Below, one piece after another: positions 16,654-25,116 of a stretch of 64,000 bases of DNA. Position numbers and translations under genes: made by a program. Source of the stretch: Paenibacillus_T sp033239625 (lineage in GTDB: Bacteria; Bacillota; Bacilli; Paenibacillales; Paenibacillaceae). Each line of letters starts with the position of its first letter. Position 1 is the first letter of the stretch. The stretch covers positions 1 to 64,000 of the forward strand of contig NZ_BTCK01000013.1 in assembly GCF_033239625.1 (NCBI RefSeq). The letters run 5' to 3'. A model generated the notes under the pieces. It was not told where the DNA came from. It saw only the letters and a list, made by a program, of their open reading frames with translations, and searched no databases.

Positions 16654-17601
16654 ATGTACAAATCCATTATTATCGGAACAGGTCCATCGGGACTGACGGC
16701 TGCCATCTATCTGGCGCGCGCGAACATGAAGCCGCTAGTAATTGAAGGACCGGAGCCAGGCGGACAATTGACGACAACGACGGAAGTCGAGAACTTCCCA
16801 GGCTTCCCGGAAGGCATTATGGGACCTGACTTGATGGCGAATATGCGGAGGCAAGCGGAGCGTTTCGGCGCTGAATTCCGGACAGGCTGGGTCAACAGCG
16901 TGGACCTGTCACAACGTCCTTTCAAACTGCAAGTCGAAGGCCAAGGAGAGCTGGTGGCAGAGACGCTCATCATCTCTACTGGCGCATCGGCCAAATATAT
17001 CGGAATTCCAGGCGAGAAGGACAACGTTGGACGCGGTGTCAGCACTTGCGCAACCTGCGACGGCTTCTTCTTCCGCGGGAAGAAAATTATCGTAGTCGGC
17101 GGCGGCGACTCGGCGATGGAAGAGGCAAACTTCTTGACGCGCTTCGCAACGGAAGTAGAGCTTGTGCATCGCCGTGATGAGCTTCGGGCTTCGAAGATCA
17201 TGCAGGATCGTGCACGCGAGAATGAGAAAATCAACTGGAGTCTGAATAAGACTCCTATCGAAGTTGTCGCGAACGGCATGGGCGTTACCGCGCTCAAGGT
17301 ACGCGACAATGCAACAGGCGAAGAGGAGCTGCTTGAGACGAGCGGCATCTTCGTAGCCATCGGACACACGCCGAACACGGGCTTCCTTGGTGGACAGGTC
17401 GATACGGACGAGCACGGCTACATTAAAGTAAAACCGGGCACGACGGAGACGAATGTTCCAGGTGTATTCGCTTGCGGCGACGTGCAGGATACGAAGTACC
17501 GCCAGGCGATCACAGCAGCGGGAAGCGGCTGTATGGCCGCGCTTGAAGCCGAGAAGTACCTGGACGGACACATTACCCAGGACTGGAGCGTTTCGCTGTA
17601 A
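16654..17601 (+). CDS. trxB: Thioredoxin-disulfide reductase
   Basis: FAD enzyme that reduces thioredoxin with NADPH. Length is 315 aa. The FAD-binding GTGPSGLTAAIYLARA is at about 8-23, the redox centre CATCDG near 132-137, the NADPH-binding GGGDSAMEEANFL near 149, and the C-terminal FAD motif VFACGDVQD near 272. ATG 16654 follows AGGAGGG. It lies about 110 bp after the TPR gene, as in B. subtilis. Confidence 0.97.
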   Translation: MYKSIIIGTGPSGLTAAIYLARANMKPLVIEGPEPGGQLTTTTEVENFPGFPEGIMGPDLMANMRRQAERFGAEFRTGWVNSVDLSQRPFKLQVEGQGELVAETLIISTGASAKYIGIPGEKDNVGRGVSTCATCDGFFFRGKKIIVVGGGDSAMEEANFLTRFATEVELVHRRDELRASKIMQDRARENEKINWSLNKTPIEVVANGMGVTALKVRDNATGEEELLETSGIFVAIGHTPNTGFLGGQVDTDEHGYIKVKPGTTETNVPGVFACGDVQDTKYRQAITAAGSGCMAALEAEKYLDGHITQDWSVSL

Positions 17602-17618
17602 TTGATTTCAAGCTATAG

Positions 17619-17655
17619 ACGTCCTTCTTGCTCAAAATGCAGGAAGGGCGTTTTT
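17619..17655 (+). terminator. Intrinsic terminator of trxB
   Basis: A stem ACGTCCTTCTTGC / GCAGGAAGGGCGT (one mismatch or G-T pair) with a 7-base loop is followed by TTTTT. Confidence 0.88.
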
Positions 17656-18020
17656 GGTTAACAATGTGTCTAGTAATATCAATTAATGATTAGCGATTTT
17701 TAATCTATCTACTATATAGCCCAAGTCTTGGATGCATCACAGCTCGATAGGGCACGCGACTCCTATTACCTGAGTATGCGATAGCGCCTCTGTCCATCCA
17801 AGGTTATTCATACCGAGTTCTCGGGGTAAAGGTTTCCGTAAGGAAACCACATCGGGAGCATATGCGTAAAACCCCGGGGGTTCCCTAGCAGGGAGGATTC
17901 AGGTGGGCAGAAGCCAGATTTTGGGTGGGCAGAAACTCTGATTTTAGCTTGGATAGAATTTATTGAAAAACGGGATAAAAAGGGGCGAAGCCCCTTCCAA
18001 CTGTTCCAACTTTGCGTGCC
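17656..18020. other. Noncoding spacer with fragments of two dispersed repeat families
   Basis: No gene is visible. At 17738-17780 a diverged fragment shares GGGCACGCGACTCCTA with repeat family 1 (copies at 22.6, 37.7 and 38.0 kb). At 17868-17914 a fragment with CCCTAGCAGGGAGGATT and GGTGGGCAGAA belongs to family 2 (copies at 22.5, 29.8 and 38.3 kb). A GGGGCGAAGCCCC hairpin lies near 17980. Confidence 0.6.
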
Positions 18021-18049
18021 TTGACCTATTAGAAGCGTTGGCTTATAGT
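18021..18049 (+). promoter_or_regulatory. Promoter of glcK
   Basis: TTGACC (18021-18026), a 17-bp spacer and TATAGT (18044-18049), 45 bp before the glcK start. Confidence 0.7.
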
Positions 18050-18093
18050 TGGTAACAGAAGAAGTTTAACTTTGTGAACGAGGTGGCCTAGTA

Positions 18094-19044
18094 ATGTCTG
18101 AGCAAATCTACGTAGGAGTCGATATCGGCGGCACCGCCATTAAGGTAGGTATCTGCAACCAAAACGGCGAACTTCTCCATACGTATGAAGGACCGACCGA
18201 GAATGATAAGGGGACGGAAGTCATCCTGCACAACATTGCAACTTATGCGAAGCGGATCGTAGAGCAATCGCATTTTGAATGGGAACAGGTCGGTGGCGTA
18301 GGCGTAGGTATCGCTGGCTTCTTGGACATTCCGAACGGCATTGTCAAGTTCTCTGCTAATCTCGCGTTGCGAGATGTACGGTTGAAAGATTACTTGGAAG
18401 AGCAATTGGGAACGACGGTGCGTATTAATAATGATGCCAATGTTGCAGCGCTCGGCGAAGCATGGGCAGGAGCAGGCAAAGGCGTCGACCACTGCGTATG
18501 CTATACGCTCGGAACAGGTGTCGGCGGCGGTATCATCATCAACGGTAAAATCTATGAAGGCTTCAACGGCATGGCCGGCGAGCTTGGACATATGCAGATC
18601 GTACCGGATCTCGAAGCGATTCAGTGCGGCTGCGGCAAAATGGGATGCCTCGAGACGGTATCTTCGGCAACGGGCATCATTCGTATGGCGAAGGACGCAG
18701 TAGAGCGCGGTGATCGTACGTCGCTGTCGCTCGTTGAGAATATTATGGCTAAAGAAGTTATCGATGCGGCGAAAGCCGGCGACGAGGTCGCTTCGCGTAT
18801 CGTTAATCGTGCCGCTTACTACCTGGGCAAATCGATGGCGTCTGTGGCGGTTGTACTGAACCCGCAGCGCTTCATCGTTGGCGGCGGCGTATCGAAGGCA
18901 GGCGAGTTCCTCTTCGATCAAATCCGTCAAGAATTCCGCAAGTATACGCCTGATCGCGCATCTGAGAACGTAGAGATCGTAGCAGCTACGCTTGGTAATG
19001 ATGCAGGCATCGTTGGTGCGGCAGGATTGATTTTGCGCTCGTAG
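18094..19044 (+). CDS. glcK: Glucokinase, ROK family
   Basis: Phosphorylates glucose with ATP in the cytoplasm. Length is 316 aa. The phosphate-1 motif is VGVDIGGTAIKVGI at the N-terminus, the sugar-binding segment is INNDANVAALGEAWAGAGKG near 109, TLGTGVGGGIIING follows near 135, and the zinc-binding ROK signature is CGCGKMGCLE near 176-185. ATG 18094 follows CGAGGTGG. It stands between trxB and rapZ. Glucose 6-phosphate made here feeds the glycolytic genes at 28-36 kb. Confidence 0.94.
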   Translation: MSEQIYVGVDIGGTAIKVGICNQNGELLHTYEGPTENDKGTEVILHNIATYAKRIVEQSHFEWEQVGGVGVGIAGFLDIPNGIVKFSANLALRDVRLKDYLEEQLGTTVRINNDANVAALGEAWAGAGKGVDHCVCYTLGTGVGGGIIINGKIYEGFNGMAGELGHMQIVPDLEAIQCGCGKMGCLETVSSATGIIRMAKDAVERGDRTSLSLVENIMAKEVIDAAKAGDEVASRIVNRAAYYLGKSMASVAVVLNPQRFIVGGGVSKAGEFLFDQIRQEFRKYTPDRASENVEIVAATLGNDAGIVGAAGLILRS

Positions 19045-19162
19045 CGAACGCTTGTCAGCCAGCGGGCTGATACAACAGAGAGAAGGCTGACCCGCCCTTA
19101 CCGGCGGGTTTGTCCGTGATAGGGCCAAATCGGCTTGGCCTTGGAGAGGAGTGAACGAAGGC

Positions 19163-20053
19163 ATGGACAATGAATCGGTGCAAGTGGCAAAACTCGTTAT
19201 TATAACGGGCATGTCGGGAGCGGGCAAAACCATCGCGGTGCAGAGCATGGAGGATCTCGGATTTTTCTGCGTCGATAATTTGCCGCCCGTTCTCATTCCG
19301 AAGTTCGCGGAGCTTATTGAACAATCGAATGGCAAGATCGGCAAGGTTGCGCTCGTTATCGACTTGCGCGGCCGAGAGTTCTTCACAGCGCTGTCGGAGT
19401 CGCTGAACTTCATCAAGGAGCACTACACGATCAGCTGTGAGATTCTGTTCTTGGATGCGACAGATGCGGTGCTCGTGCAGCGGTACAAGGAAAGCCGCCG
19501 CAGACACCCGCTCGCGCCGGACGGCATGCCGCTCGACGGCATCGGTCTCGAGCGCCGGATGCTTGAGGATCTTAAAGGGATGGCCACGCAGGTCATCGAT
19601 ACGAGCAGCCTGAAGCCAGCGCAGCTGAAGGAACGGATCGTGTCGCGCTTCACGAACACGGAGCGCACCGGTATCAATGTGAACGTGATATCCTTCGGCT
19701 TTAAGTATGGCATTCCGATAGATGCGGATTTGATCTATGATGTGCGTTTTCTGCCGAATCCGCACTACATTGAGCATTTGCGCCCGAACACAGGGCAGAA
19801 TCCGGATGTTTATGAATATGTTATGAAATGGCAGGAAACGCAGACGTTCCTGACCAAGCTGCTTGATATGCTGAACTTTCTTATCCCGCTGTACCGGAAG
19901 GAAGGCAAGAGCCAGGTTGTCGTCGGCATCGGATGTACGGGCGGCAAACATCGCTCGGTAGCGATTGCCGAATACTTGGGCCGAATGCTCGGGAGCAGTG
20001 ATACTGAGACGGTGCGCGTCAGCCATCGTGACTCCGAGCGGGATCGCCATTAA
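19163..20053 (+). CDS. rapZ: RNase adapter / nucleotide-binding protein RapZ (YvcJ)
   Basis: P-loop protein of the RapZ/YvcJ family. The E. coli member controls small-RNA turnover and glucosamine-6-phosphate synthase; the B. subtilis role is less clear. Length is 296 aa from ATG 19163, preceded by GGAGAGGAG. Walker A GMSGAGKT lies near residues 14-21, FFCVDNLPP near 34, and the C-terminal domain has GCTGGKHRSVAIAEYL near 257. It is followed by yvcK after 13 bp and then whiA, the standard Firmicute order. Confidence 0.94.
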   Translation: MDNESVQVAKLVIITGMSGAGKTIAVQSMEDLGFFCVDNLPPVLIPKFAELIEQSNGKIGKVALVIDLRGREFFTALSESLNFIKEHYTISCEILFLDATDAVLVQRYKESRRRHPLAPDGMPLDGIGLERRMLEDLKGMATQVIDTSSLKPAQLKERIVSRFTNTERTGINVNVISFGFKYGIPIDADLIYDVRFLPNPHYIEHLRPNTGQNPDVYEYVMKWQETQTFLTKLLDMLNFLIPLYRKEGKSQVVVGIGCTGGKHRSVAIAEYLGRMLGSSDTETVRVSHRDSERDRH

Positions 20054-20066
20054 ATGGGGTGCGTGA

Positions 20067-21056
20067 ATGAAAGGCAGTAAACAATCGGCAGCCGTGCGCC
20101 CCAAGATCGTCGTCATCGGCGGTGGGACGGGATTATCCGTTATGCTGCGCGGGCTTAAAGAGAAGCCGCTCGACATAACGGCAATCGTTACAGTTGCGGA
20201 TGACGGAGGCAGCTCCGGCATCCTCCGCAACGAACTCCAAATCCCGCCGCCGGGCGATATCCGCAACGTGCTGCTTGCTCTTGCCGATGTAGAGCCGCTG
20301 TTATCGAATCTGCTCAACTACCGATTCAATAGCGGCACTGGGCTTGCGGGCCACAGCCTCGGCAATTTAATGCTGGCAGCCATTACGGATATATCCGGCG
20401 ATTTTGTATCGGGCGTCAGAGAACTTAGCCGCGTACTAGCCGTTCGCGGACGCGTGCTTCCTGCAGCAGGCCAGGCGATCGTGCTCAAGGGCGAGATGAT
20501 GGACGGCACGATCGTGACCGGTGAATCCATGATTCCGAAGGCAGGCAAGGCGATCAAACGCGTGTTCATCGAGCCTGCGAATGTGGAGCCGCTTGCCGAA
20601 GCGGTCGAAGCCTTGCAAGAAGCCGATGCGATTCTGATCGGACCTGGCAGTCTGTATACAAGCATTATTCCGAATCTAATTGTGCCGAAGCTAGCGGAGG
20701 CGATCGTTGCCTCGGACGCGCTCAAGATGTTCGTCTGCAACGTTATGACCCAGCCAGGTGAAACGGACAATTACTCGGTAGGCGATCATCTCGATGCGAT
20801 CTATCACCATATTGGCTACCACCTGTTCGATTATGTTATCGTTAATGACGGTGAGATCCCTCCACAGGTGCAGAGCAAATATGCAGAGAAGGGCGCGAAG
20901 GCGGTCCATCTCGACCTAGATGAAGTGAAGAAGCGCGGTTACAAAGTCATTGCAGACCGGCTGGTGCTGTTCCGCACTTATTTGCGGCACGATGCAGAAA
21001 GGCTGAGTCAGCATATTTTCCAACTAGTTGACGACTGGATGACACGAAAGAGGTGA
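20067..21056 (+). CDS. yvcK: Gluconeogenesis factor YvcK (CofD-like)
   Basis: UDP-sugar-binding protein of the YvcK family, needed in B. subtilis for growth on gluconeogenic carbon sources and for cell-wall homeostasis. Length is 329 aa. The nucleotide-binding start VVIGGGTGLSVMLRGLK is at 13-29, followed by VADDGGSSGILRNEL and PPPGDIRNVLLAL. Further family segments are GHSLGNLMLAAI and GPGSLYTSIIPNL. ATG 20067 has a modest ribosome binding site, so coupling to rapZ is likely. Confidence 0.94.
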   Translation: MKGSKQSAAVRPKIVVIGGGTGLSVMLRGLKEKPLDITAIVTVADDGGSSGILRNELQIPPPGDIRNVLLALADVEPLLSNLLNYRFNSGTGLAGHSLGNLMLAAITDISGDFVSGVRELSRVLAVRGRVLPAAGQAIVLKGEMMDGTIVTGESMIPKAGKAIKRVFIEPANVEPLAEAVEALQEADAILIGPGSLYTSIIPNLIVPKLAEAIVASDALKMFVCNVMTQPGETDNYSVGDHLDAIYHHIGYHLFDYVIVNDGEIPPQVQSKYAEKGAKAVHLDLDEVKKRGYKVIADRLVLFRTYLRHDAERLSQHIFQLVDDWMTRKR

Positions 21057-21062
21057 ATCGAC

Positions 21063-21992
21063 ATGTCCTTTGCGGCGCAAACCAAAAAAGAACTGACAAT
21101 GATTGAAACGGACGCATGCTGCGAGACGGCAGAACTGTCCGCGTTGATCCGCATGAACGGCTCTGTGTCGTTGTCGAACCGCAAAGTGATTCTCGACATC
21201 TCAACGGAGAATGCGGCGATCGCTAGACGGATCTATAGTCTCATCAAGAAGAAATTCGATGTGCATACCGAGCTGCTCGTGCAGAAGAAGATGCGGCTGA
21301 AGAAAAATAATATCTACATCGTGCGTATACCGAACAAGGTTCAGGAAATACTGAAGCAGCTAAGCATTGTCTCGGAAGGATTTCTTTTTCAACAAGGGAT
21401 CGACAAAGAGATTATCAAGAAGTCATGCTGCAAGCGGTCTTACCTTCGCGGTGCGTTCCTTGCAGGAGGATCGGTCAACAACCCGGAGGGCTCGTCCTAT
21501 CACCTGGAGATCGCCTCGATGTACGAGGAGCACTGCCAAGCGCTCGCGGACCTGGCGAACAAGTTCGAATTGAACGCACGCTGCATCGAGCGGAAGAAGG
21601 GTTTTATTTTCTACATCAAAGAGGGCGAGAAAATTATTGAGCTGCTGAACATTATCGGCGCTCACCAAGCGCTGTTCAAATTTGAAGACGTTCGCATCAT
21701 GCGCGATATGCGCAACTCCGTCAATCGGATCGTAAACTGCGAGACGGCGAATTTGAACAAGACGATCGGGGCAGCCGTACGGCAAATCGATAATATCAAG
21801 CTGCTGCAGAAGGAACTCGGGCTTGATCAGCTGCCAGAGAAGCTGCGCGAAGTGGCGGAAATCCGGCTGATGCATCCCGATATGAATTTGACTGAAGTCG
21901 GCGAGTTGCTCAAAGGGAAGGTCAGCAAGTCAGGTGTTAACCATCGGCTGAGGAAAATTGATGAATTGGCTGAAAAAATACGTAACGGTTGA
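21063..21992 (+). CDS. whiA: DNA-binding protein WhiA
   Basis: Regulator with a degenerate LAGLIDADG homing-endonuclease fold and a C-terminal helix-turn-helix. In Firmicutes it is linked to division and chromosome segregation, in Streptomyces to sporulation. Length is 309 aa. The homing-type half includes YLRGAFLAGGSVNNPEGSSY near 123. The HTH is LTEVGELLKGKVSKSGVNHR near 276. ATG 21063 follows AGAGGTGA, 6 bp after yvcK. Confidence 0.96.
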   Translation: MSFAAQTKKELTMIETDACCETAELSALIRMNGSVSLSNRKVILDISTENAAIARRIYSLIKKKFDVHTELLVQKKMRLKKNNIYIVRIPNKVQEILKQLSIVSEGFLFQQGIDKEIIKKSCCKRSYLRGAFLAGGSVNNPEGSSYHLEIASMYEEHCQALADLANKFELNARCIERKKGFIFYIKEGEKIIELLNIIGAHQALFKFEDVRIMRDMRNSVNRIVNCETANLNKTIGAAVRQIDNIKLLQKELGLDQLPEKLREVAEIRLMHPDMNLTEVGELLKGKVSKSGVNHRLRKIDELAEKIRNG

Positions 21993-22021
21993 CGTTTTCC
22001 CTAGTGCTACAAGCGCGATAA

Positions 22022-22030
22022 TGATATAAT
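22022..22030 (+). promoter_or_regulatory. Extended -10 element upstream of the HPr gene
   Basis: TGATATAAT (22022-22030) is a consensus extended -10. A TTGACG at 21989 is too far away (30 bp) to act as its -35. The leader would be about 110 nt. Confidence 0.5.
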
Positions 22031-22144
22031 AATTAACAAAATGCCGCGTTTGCGGCGATTTCATCAGCTTAGAAGCCGTTTTACGCGGAATTACGACTGA
22101 TTACGTTCATGTCAATAGAAATATGTGTAGGGGGTATGGTTTCC

Positions 22145-22414
22145 ATGACAAGACATCCCGTTGTCGTTCGTCTGAAAACAGGTCTGCACGCAAGACCAGC
22201 AGCTCTATTCGTTCAAGAAGCTAATAAATTTTCGTCTGAAGTATTCGTGGAGAAAGACGACAAGAAAGTGAATGCCAAATCAATTATGGGCATCATGAGC
22301 CTTGCGATCAGCTCCGGTACGGAAATTCACATTAGCGCCGAAGGTTCTGACGCTGATCAGGCTGTAACCGCTTTAGTTAATCTTGTAAGTAAAGAAGAGC
22401 TAGAAAACCAATAA
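22145..22414 (+). CDS. HPr-family phosphocarrier at the crh position
   Basis: Small phosphocarrier of 89 aa from ATG 22145 (TAGGGGG 9-10 bp upstream; the frame is open from 22109). The PTS His is present in LKTGLHARPAALFVQEA, and the HprK target serine lies in VNAKSIMGIMSLAI. In B. subtilis the gene after whiA is crh, whose product has Gln in place of this His and cannot act in PTS transport. Here both residues are kept, so it could serve as true HPr as well as a catabolite-control corepressor. HprK is encoded at 2834. Confidence 0.9.
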   Translation: MTRHPVVVRLKTGLHARPAALFVQEANKFSSEVFVEKDDKKVNAKSIMGIMSLAISSGTEIHISAEGSDADQAVTALVNLVSKEELENQ

Positions 22415-22435
22415 TCGTCCGGATGGCGAGTTAGC

Positions 22436-22461
22436 AAGACCCCCGATAAGGGGGTCTTTTT
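22436..22461 (+). terminator. Intrinsic terminator of the HPr gene
   Basis: A perfect stem AAGACCCCC / GGGGGTCTT with a 5-base loop and five T residues. Confidence 0.92.
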
Positions 22462-22466
22462 AAGTT

Positions 22467-22532
22467 TTTTCTACCCACCCAAACCCTCTCTGCAAGGGAG
22501 GCCCCATGGGGCTCCCGCCCCCTGGACCCCGG
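22467..22532 (-). repeat. Dispersed repeat family 2, minus-strand copy
   Basis: Read on the minus strand this has the blocks GGGGTCCAGGGGGC, CCATGGGGCCTCCCTTGCA and GGGTTTGGGTGGGTAGA. The same block order occurs at 38336-38408 (plus), 29838-29900 (minus) and, shortened, at 17868-17914 (plus). Confidence 0.7.
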
Positions 22533-22576
22533 AAAGTGTCGGCAGCAGGACAGAGGTGCATGGGAGGGGACGGCGT

Positions 22577-22622
22577 GCTGGGAGTCGCGTGCCCCTGTGG
22601 GACACAGCTTTCGTTCGAGCAT
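22577..22622 (-). repeat. Dispersed repeat family 1, minus-strand copy
   Basis: The reverse complement reads GCTCGAACGAAAGCTGTG followed by a GGGGCACGCGACTCC block and CAGCACGC. It matches the plus copies at 37706 and 38045 at most positions. The core hairpin GTGTCCCACAGGGGCAC is slightly mispaired here. Confidence 0.7.
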
Positions 22623-22647
22623 GATAGTTGCTTATTAAGGTATGTAG

Positions 22648-22680
22648 AGCCGTGCCCCTTACGAGGCACGGTTCTATTTT
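22648..22680. other. GC-rich hairpin between the HPr gene and the PurA-like gene
   Basis: GCCGTGCC and GGCACGGT flank an 8-base loop, followed on the plus strand by TCTATTTT. It could be a weak terminator for plus-strand read-through. The rest of 22623-22739 holds nothing recognised. Confidence 0.45.
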
Positions 22681-22739
22681 GACGTTATTGCCTATCAGGC
22701 TGCAGCTATTGTTTGAGATATCAGGCAGAGTTGCCGACT

Positions 22740-24023
22740 TTATGAGCGGTAGATCGTCTGCTCCCTGCTCGGACCTACGGAGATCATTCGGATCGGTACG
22801 CCGATGGCTTGCTCGATCCATTGCACGTACTCCTGGGCTTGTGACGGGAGCTGGTCGAACGAGCGAATGTGAGAGATGTCGCAGCGCCAGCCCGGCAGCG
22901 CCATGAAGACGGGGGCAGCCAATGCTAACTGATCCGCTGGTAGAAATTCATTCGTTACTTGGCCGTTCACAAGATAGCCTGTGCAGACTGGGATTTCGTC
23001 CAGATAGCCGAGCACATCGAGATTGGTTAGCGCCGCTTCGCTTGCACCTTGTACCATGCAGCCGTAGCGGGTAGCAACGGCATCGAACCAGCCGACACGG
23101 CGGGGGCGTCCGGTCTTCACGCCGTACTCGCCTGCATCGCCGCCAAGACGGCGCAGCTGCTCAGCGGCTTCGCCTGCGAGCTCAGTTACGAACGGCCCTG
23201 CGCCTACGCAGCTGGAGTAAGCTTTGGTCACTGCTATGATGCGTTTGATCGCATGTGGTGGAACACCTGCGCCGATGGATGCGTAACCGGCTAGCGTGGA
23301 TGAGGACGTGACGTAGGGGAAGATGCCGTGGTCAGGGTCGCGAAGGGCGCCAAGCTGGCCTTCGACGAGAATGGATCCGCCGGCAGCGAGCGTTTGATGA
23401 AGAAGGACGGTTGTATTCGCGATGAAAGGCGTCAAGCGGCTCTTCACTGCTAGCAGCCGGTCTGCGATTTGATTCGCGTCAATCGGTTCAGCCTGATAGA
23501 GCTGTTGCAGCAATGTATTCTTAGTAATGAGTGCAGCCTGGATCCGCTGGCGAAGCTGTGCTTCATCGCCTAGCAGCGCGCTGATCGGGATTCCGATTTT
23601 GAGTGCCTTATCCGCATAGAAGGGGGCGATGCCAGAGCGGGTCGAGCCGAAGCTTTGTGCGCCAAGCCGTGCCTCCTCGCAGGTATCCAACTGAATATGA
23701 TAAGGGAGTACAAGCTGTGCACGGTCAGAGATTCGAATATCCGGCTCGGAGATACCTCGGGCCAGCAGATTGTCGTATTCACACAAGAAGTCTTCTGGAT
23801 TGAAAGCGACGCCTGGACCGATTACATTCGTCGTCCCAGGTGTGAACACGCCTGATGGCAGCAGGTGCAGCGCAAATCTGCCGAATGCATTAATGATCGT
23901 ATGTCCGGCATTGCTGCCGCCTTGGTAGCGGACGACGCAGCGATATTGCTCCGCCAGCAGATCCGTTATTTTTCCCTTACCCTCATCTCCCCAGTTCGCC
24001 CCTACTACTGCTGTTACACTCAT
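22740..24023 (-). CDS. Adenylosuccinate synthetase paralogue (PurA-like)
   Basis: Family of enzymes that join IMP and aspartate using GTP. Length is 427 aa. ATG at 24023 is chosen because AGAGGAGTG lies 7 bp upstream; a further ATG at 24044 is in frame. Catalytic Asp13 (GDEGKGK, 12-18) and His41 (NAGHT, 38-42) are kept, as is TGRPRR near 300. The usual EGAQG motif reads EGQLG, with Arg where Leu or Asp is usual nearby (GALRDPDHG), and the GTTG-type loop reads GSTRSGIAP. It may be a divergent duplicate or act on a different substrate. A LysR regulator is divergently encoded next to it. Confidence 0.85.
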   Translation of the reverse strand: MSVTAVVGANWGDEGKGKITDLLAEQYRCVVRYQGGSNAGHTIINAFGRFALHLLPSGVFTPGTTNVIGPGVAFNPEDFLCEYDNLLARGISEPDIRISDRAQLVLPYHIQLDTCEEARLGAQSFGSTRSGIAPFYADKALKIGIPISALLGDEAQLRQRIQAALITKNTLLQQLYQAEPIDANQIADRLLAVKSRLTPFIANTTVLLHQTLAAGGSILVEGQLGALRDPDHGIFPYVTSSSTLAGYASIGAGVPPHAIKRIIAVTKAYSSCVGAGPFVTELAGEAAEQLRRLGGDAGEYGVKTGRPRRVGWFDAVATRYGCMVQGASEAALTNLDVLGYLDEIPVCTGYLVNGQVTNEFLPADQLALAAPVFMALPGWRCDISHIRSFDQLPSQAQEYVQWIEQAIGVPIRMISVGPSREQTIYRS

Positions 24024-24063
24024 TCGATTCACTCCTCTAGACATGATTGAATTTCCAAAACTG

Positions 24064-24080
24064 ATTATAAATGCGATAAT
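24064..24080. promoter_or_regulatory. Candidate LysR-type operator (T-N11-A)
   Basis: ATTAT (24064-24068), 7 bases and ATAAT (24076-24080) form a perfect dyad with the T-N11-A spacing that LysR proteins prefer. It lies in the 111-bp divergent region between the PurA-like gene and the LysR gene. Confidence 0.5.
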
Positions 24081-24134
24081 GATATTAATGAAATGAATAA
24101 ACCTAATGTCTGATATAAAGGAGATTAATATTCG

Positions 24135-25034
24135 GTGAGCGACCTCGTTACAAATATGGAGTGGTACCGCGCTTTCTATTGGACGGCGAAGGCGGGAAGT
24201 TTGTCAGGAGCCGCTGAAAGGCTTTATATTACGCAGCCTGCGGTCACGCATGCCATTAAGCAGCTGGAGTCGCAGCTTGGCGGGCAGCTGTTCTTCCGGA
24301 CTTCGAAGGGGGTCACACTGACTGCGGAAGGCGATGTGCTGTTCCAGCACATCGAGCAGGCCTTTAATTTCATCCATGCAGGCGAGCGGAGGCTGGCGGA
24401 GCGGCATGAACTTACGGTAGGGGAAATGCGCATCGGAGCGGGAGATACGCTGTGCAAACATTATTTGCTGCCGCGCATGCGACAGTTCCGTGAGCAATAT
24501 CCCGGCATTCAGTTTCAGGTTACGAACCGAACATCGCGCGAGACGGTGAAGCTGCTGAAGGAAGGGGCAATCGACTTCGGCATCGTGAATCTGCCGCTGG
24601 AGGACCCGAAGCTGCATATTCAAGAAAGCATGATCGTGCAGGACTGTTTCGTTGTGTCGAATACTTACTGCAAATGGACGGCGGCCGAGCAGCCTATGTC
24701 TCTCAATTGGGAGGAGCTAAGCCGCTACGAGCTGCTCTTGTTGGAGAAAGGCAGCGCAACTAGAACTCATATCGATAGAGCGGGAAGCGCGAATGATGTT
24801 GTACTAACGCCAAGCATGGAGCTTGGCAGCTTGGATCTGTTGAGTGAATTTGCTCGAACGGGATTCGGTATTGCGTGCGTGGTGAGAAATTTTGTCGAGG
24901 ACTTATTAGACCGAGGAGAGCTGGTGGAGTTGTCGATTAGTCCGCCAATACCGTCCAGACGTATCGGCATCGCAACATTGAAGGATGTCCCTCTGTCTAC
25001 AGCGGCGAAAGCATTCGTAGCCATGCTGCAGTAG
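24135..25034 (+). CDS. LysR-family transcriptional regulator
   Basis: DNA-binding regulator of 299 aa. The winged HTH at 12-70 has the LysR pattern AGSLSGAAERLYITQPAVTH, then LESQLGGQLFFRTSKGVTLT. A substrate-binding domain follows from ~95 (VGEMRIGAGDTLCKHYLLPR). GTG 24135 follows AAAGGAG by 11 bp; an ATG at 24156 is the alternative. Its divergent placement and the T-N11-A box between the two genes suggest that it controls the PurA-like gene, itself, or both. The effector is unknown. Confidence 0.9.
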   Translation: MSDLVTNMEWYRAFYWTAKAGSLSGAAERLYITQPAVTHAIKQLESQLGGQLFFRTSKGVTLTAEGDVLFQHIEQAFNFIHAGERRLAERHELTVGEMRIGAGDTLCKHYLLPRMRQFREQYPGIQFQVTNRTSRETVKLLKEGAIDFGIVNLPLEDPKLHIQESMIVQDCFVVSNTYCKWTAAEQPMSLNWEELSRYELLLLEKGSATRTHIDRAGSANDVVLTPSMELGSLDLLSEFARTGFGIACVVRNFVEDLLDRGELVELSISPPIPSRRIGIATLKDVPLSTAAKAFVAMLQ

Positions 25035-25054
25035 GACCAGGCGCGTTATCAAGA

Positions 25055-25091
25055 GGAAAAGCCCCTCATTCCGTTATGGATTGAGGGGCTT
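25055..25091 (-). terminator. Terminator shared by clpP and the LysR gene
   Basis: Arms AAGCCCCTCA (25059-25068) and TGAGGGGCTT (25082-25091). On the minus strand the stem runs into TTTTCC, so it mainly serves clpP. It lies between converging genes. Confidence 0.8.
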
Positions 25092-25116
25092 GCTGTCGTA
25101 CATGTGGAAGAGCGGA

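Noticed and set aside
22740..24023. PurZ (2-aminoadenine pathway) identity for the PurA paralogue
   Set aside because: PurZ enzymes lack the catalytic Asp near position 13. Here GDEGKGK keeps it, so a PurA-type reaction is more likely.
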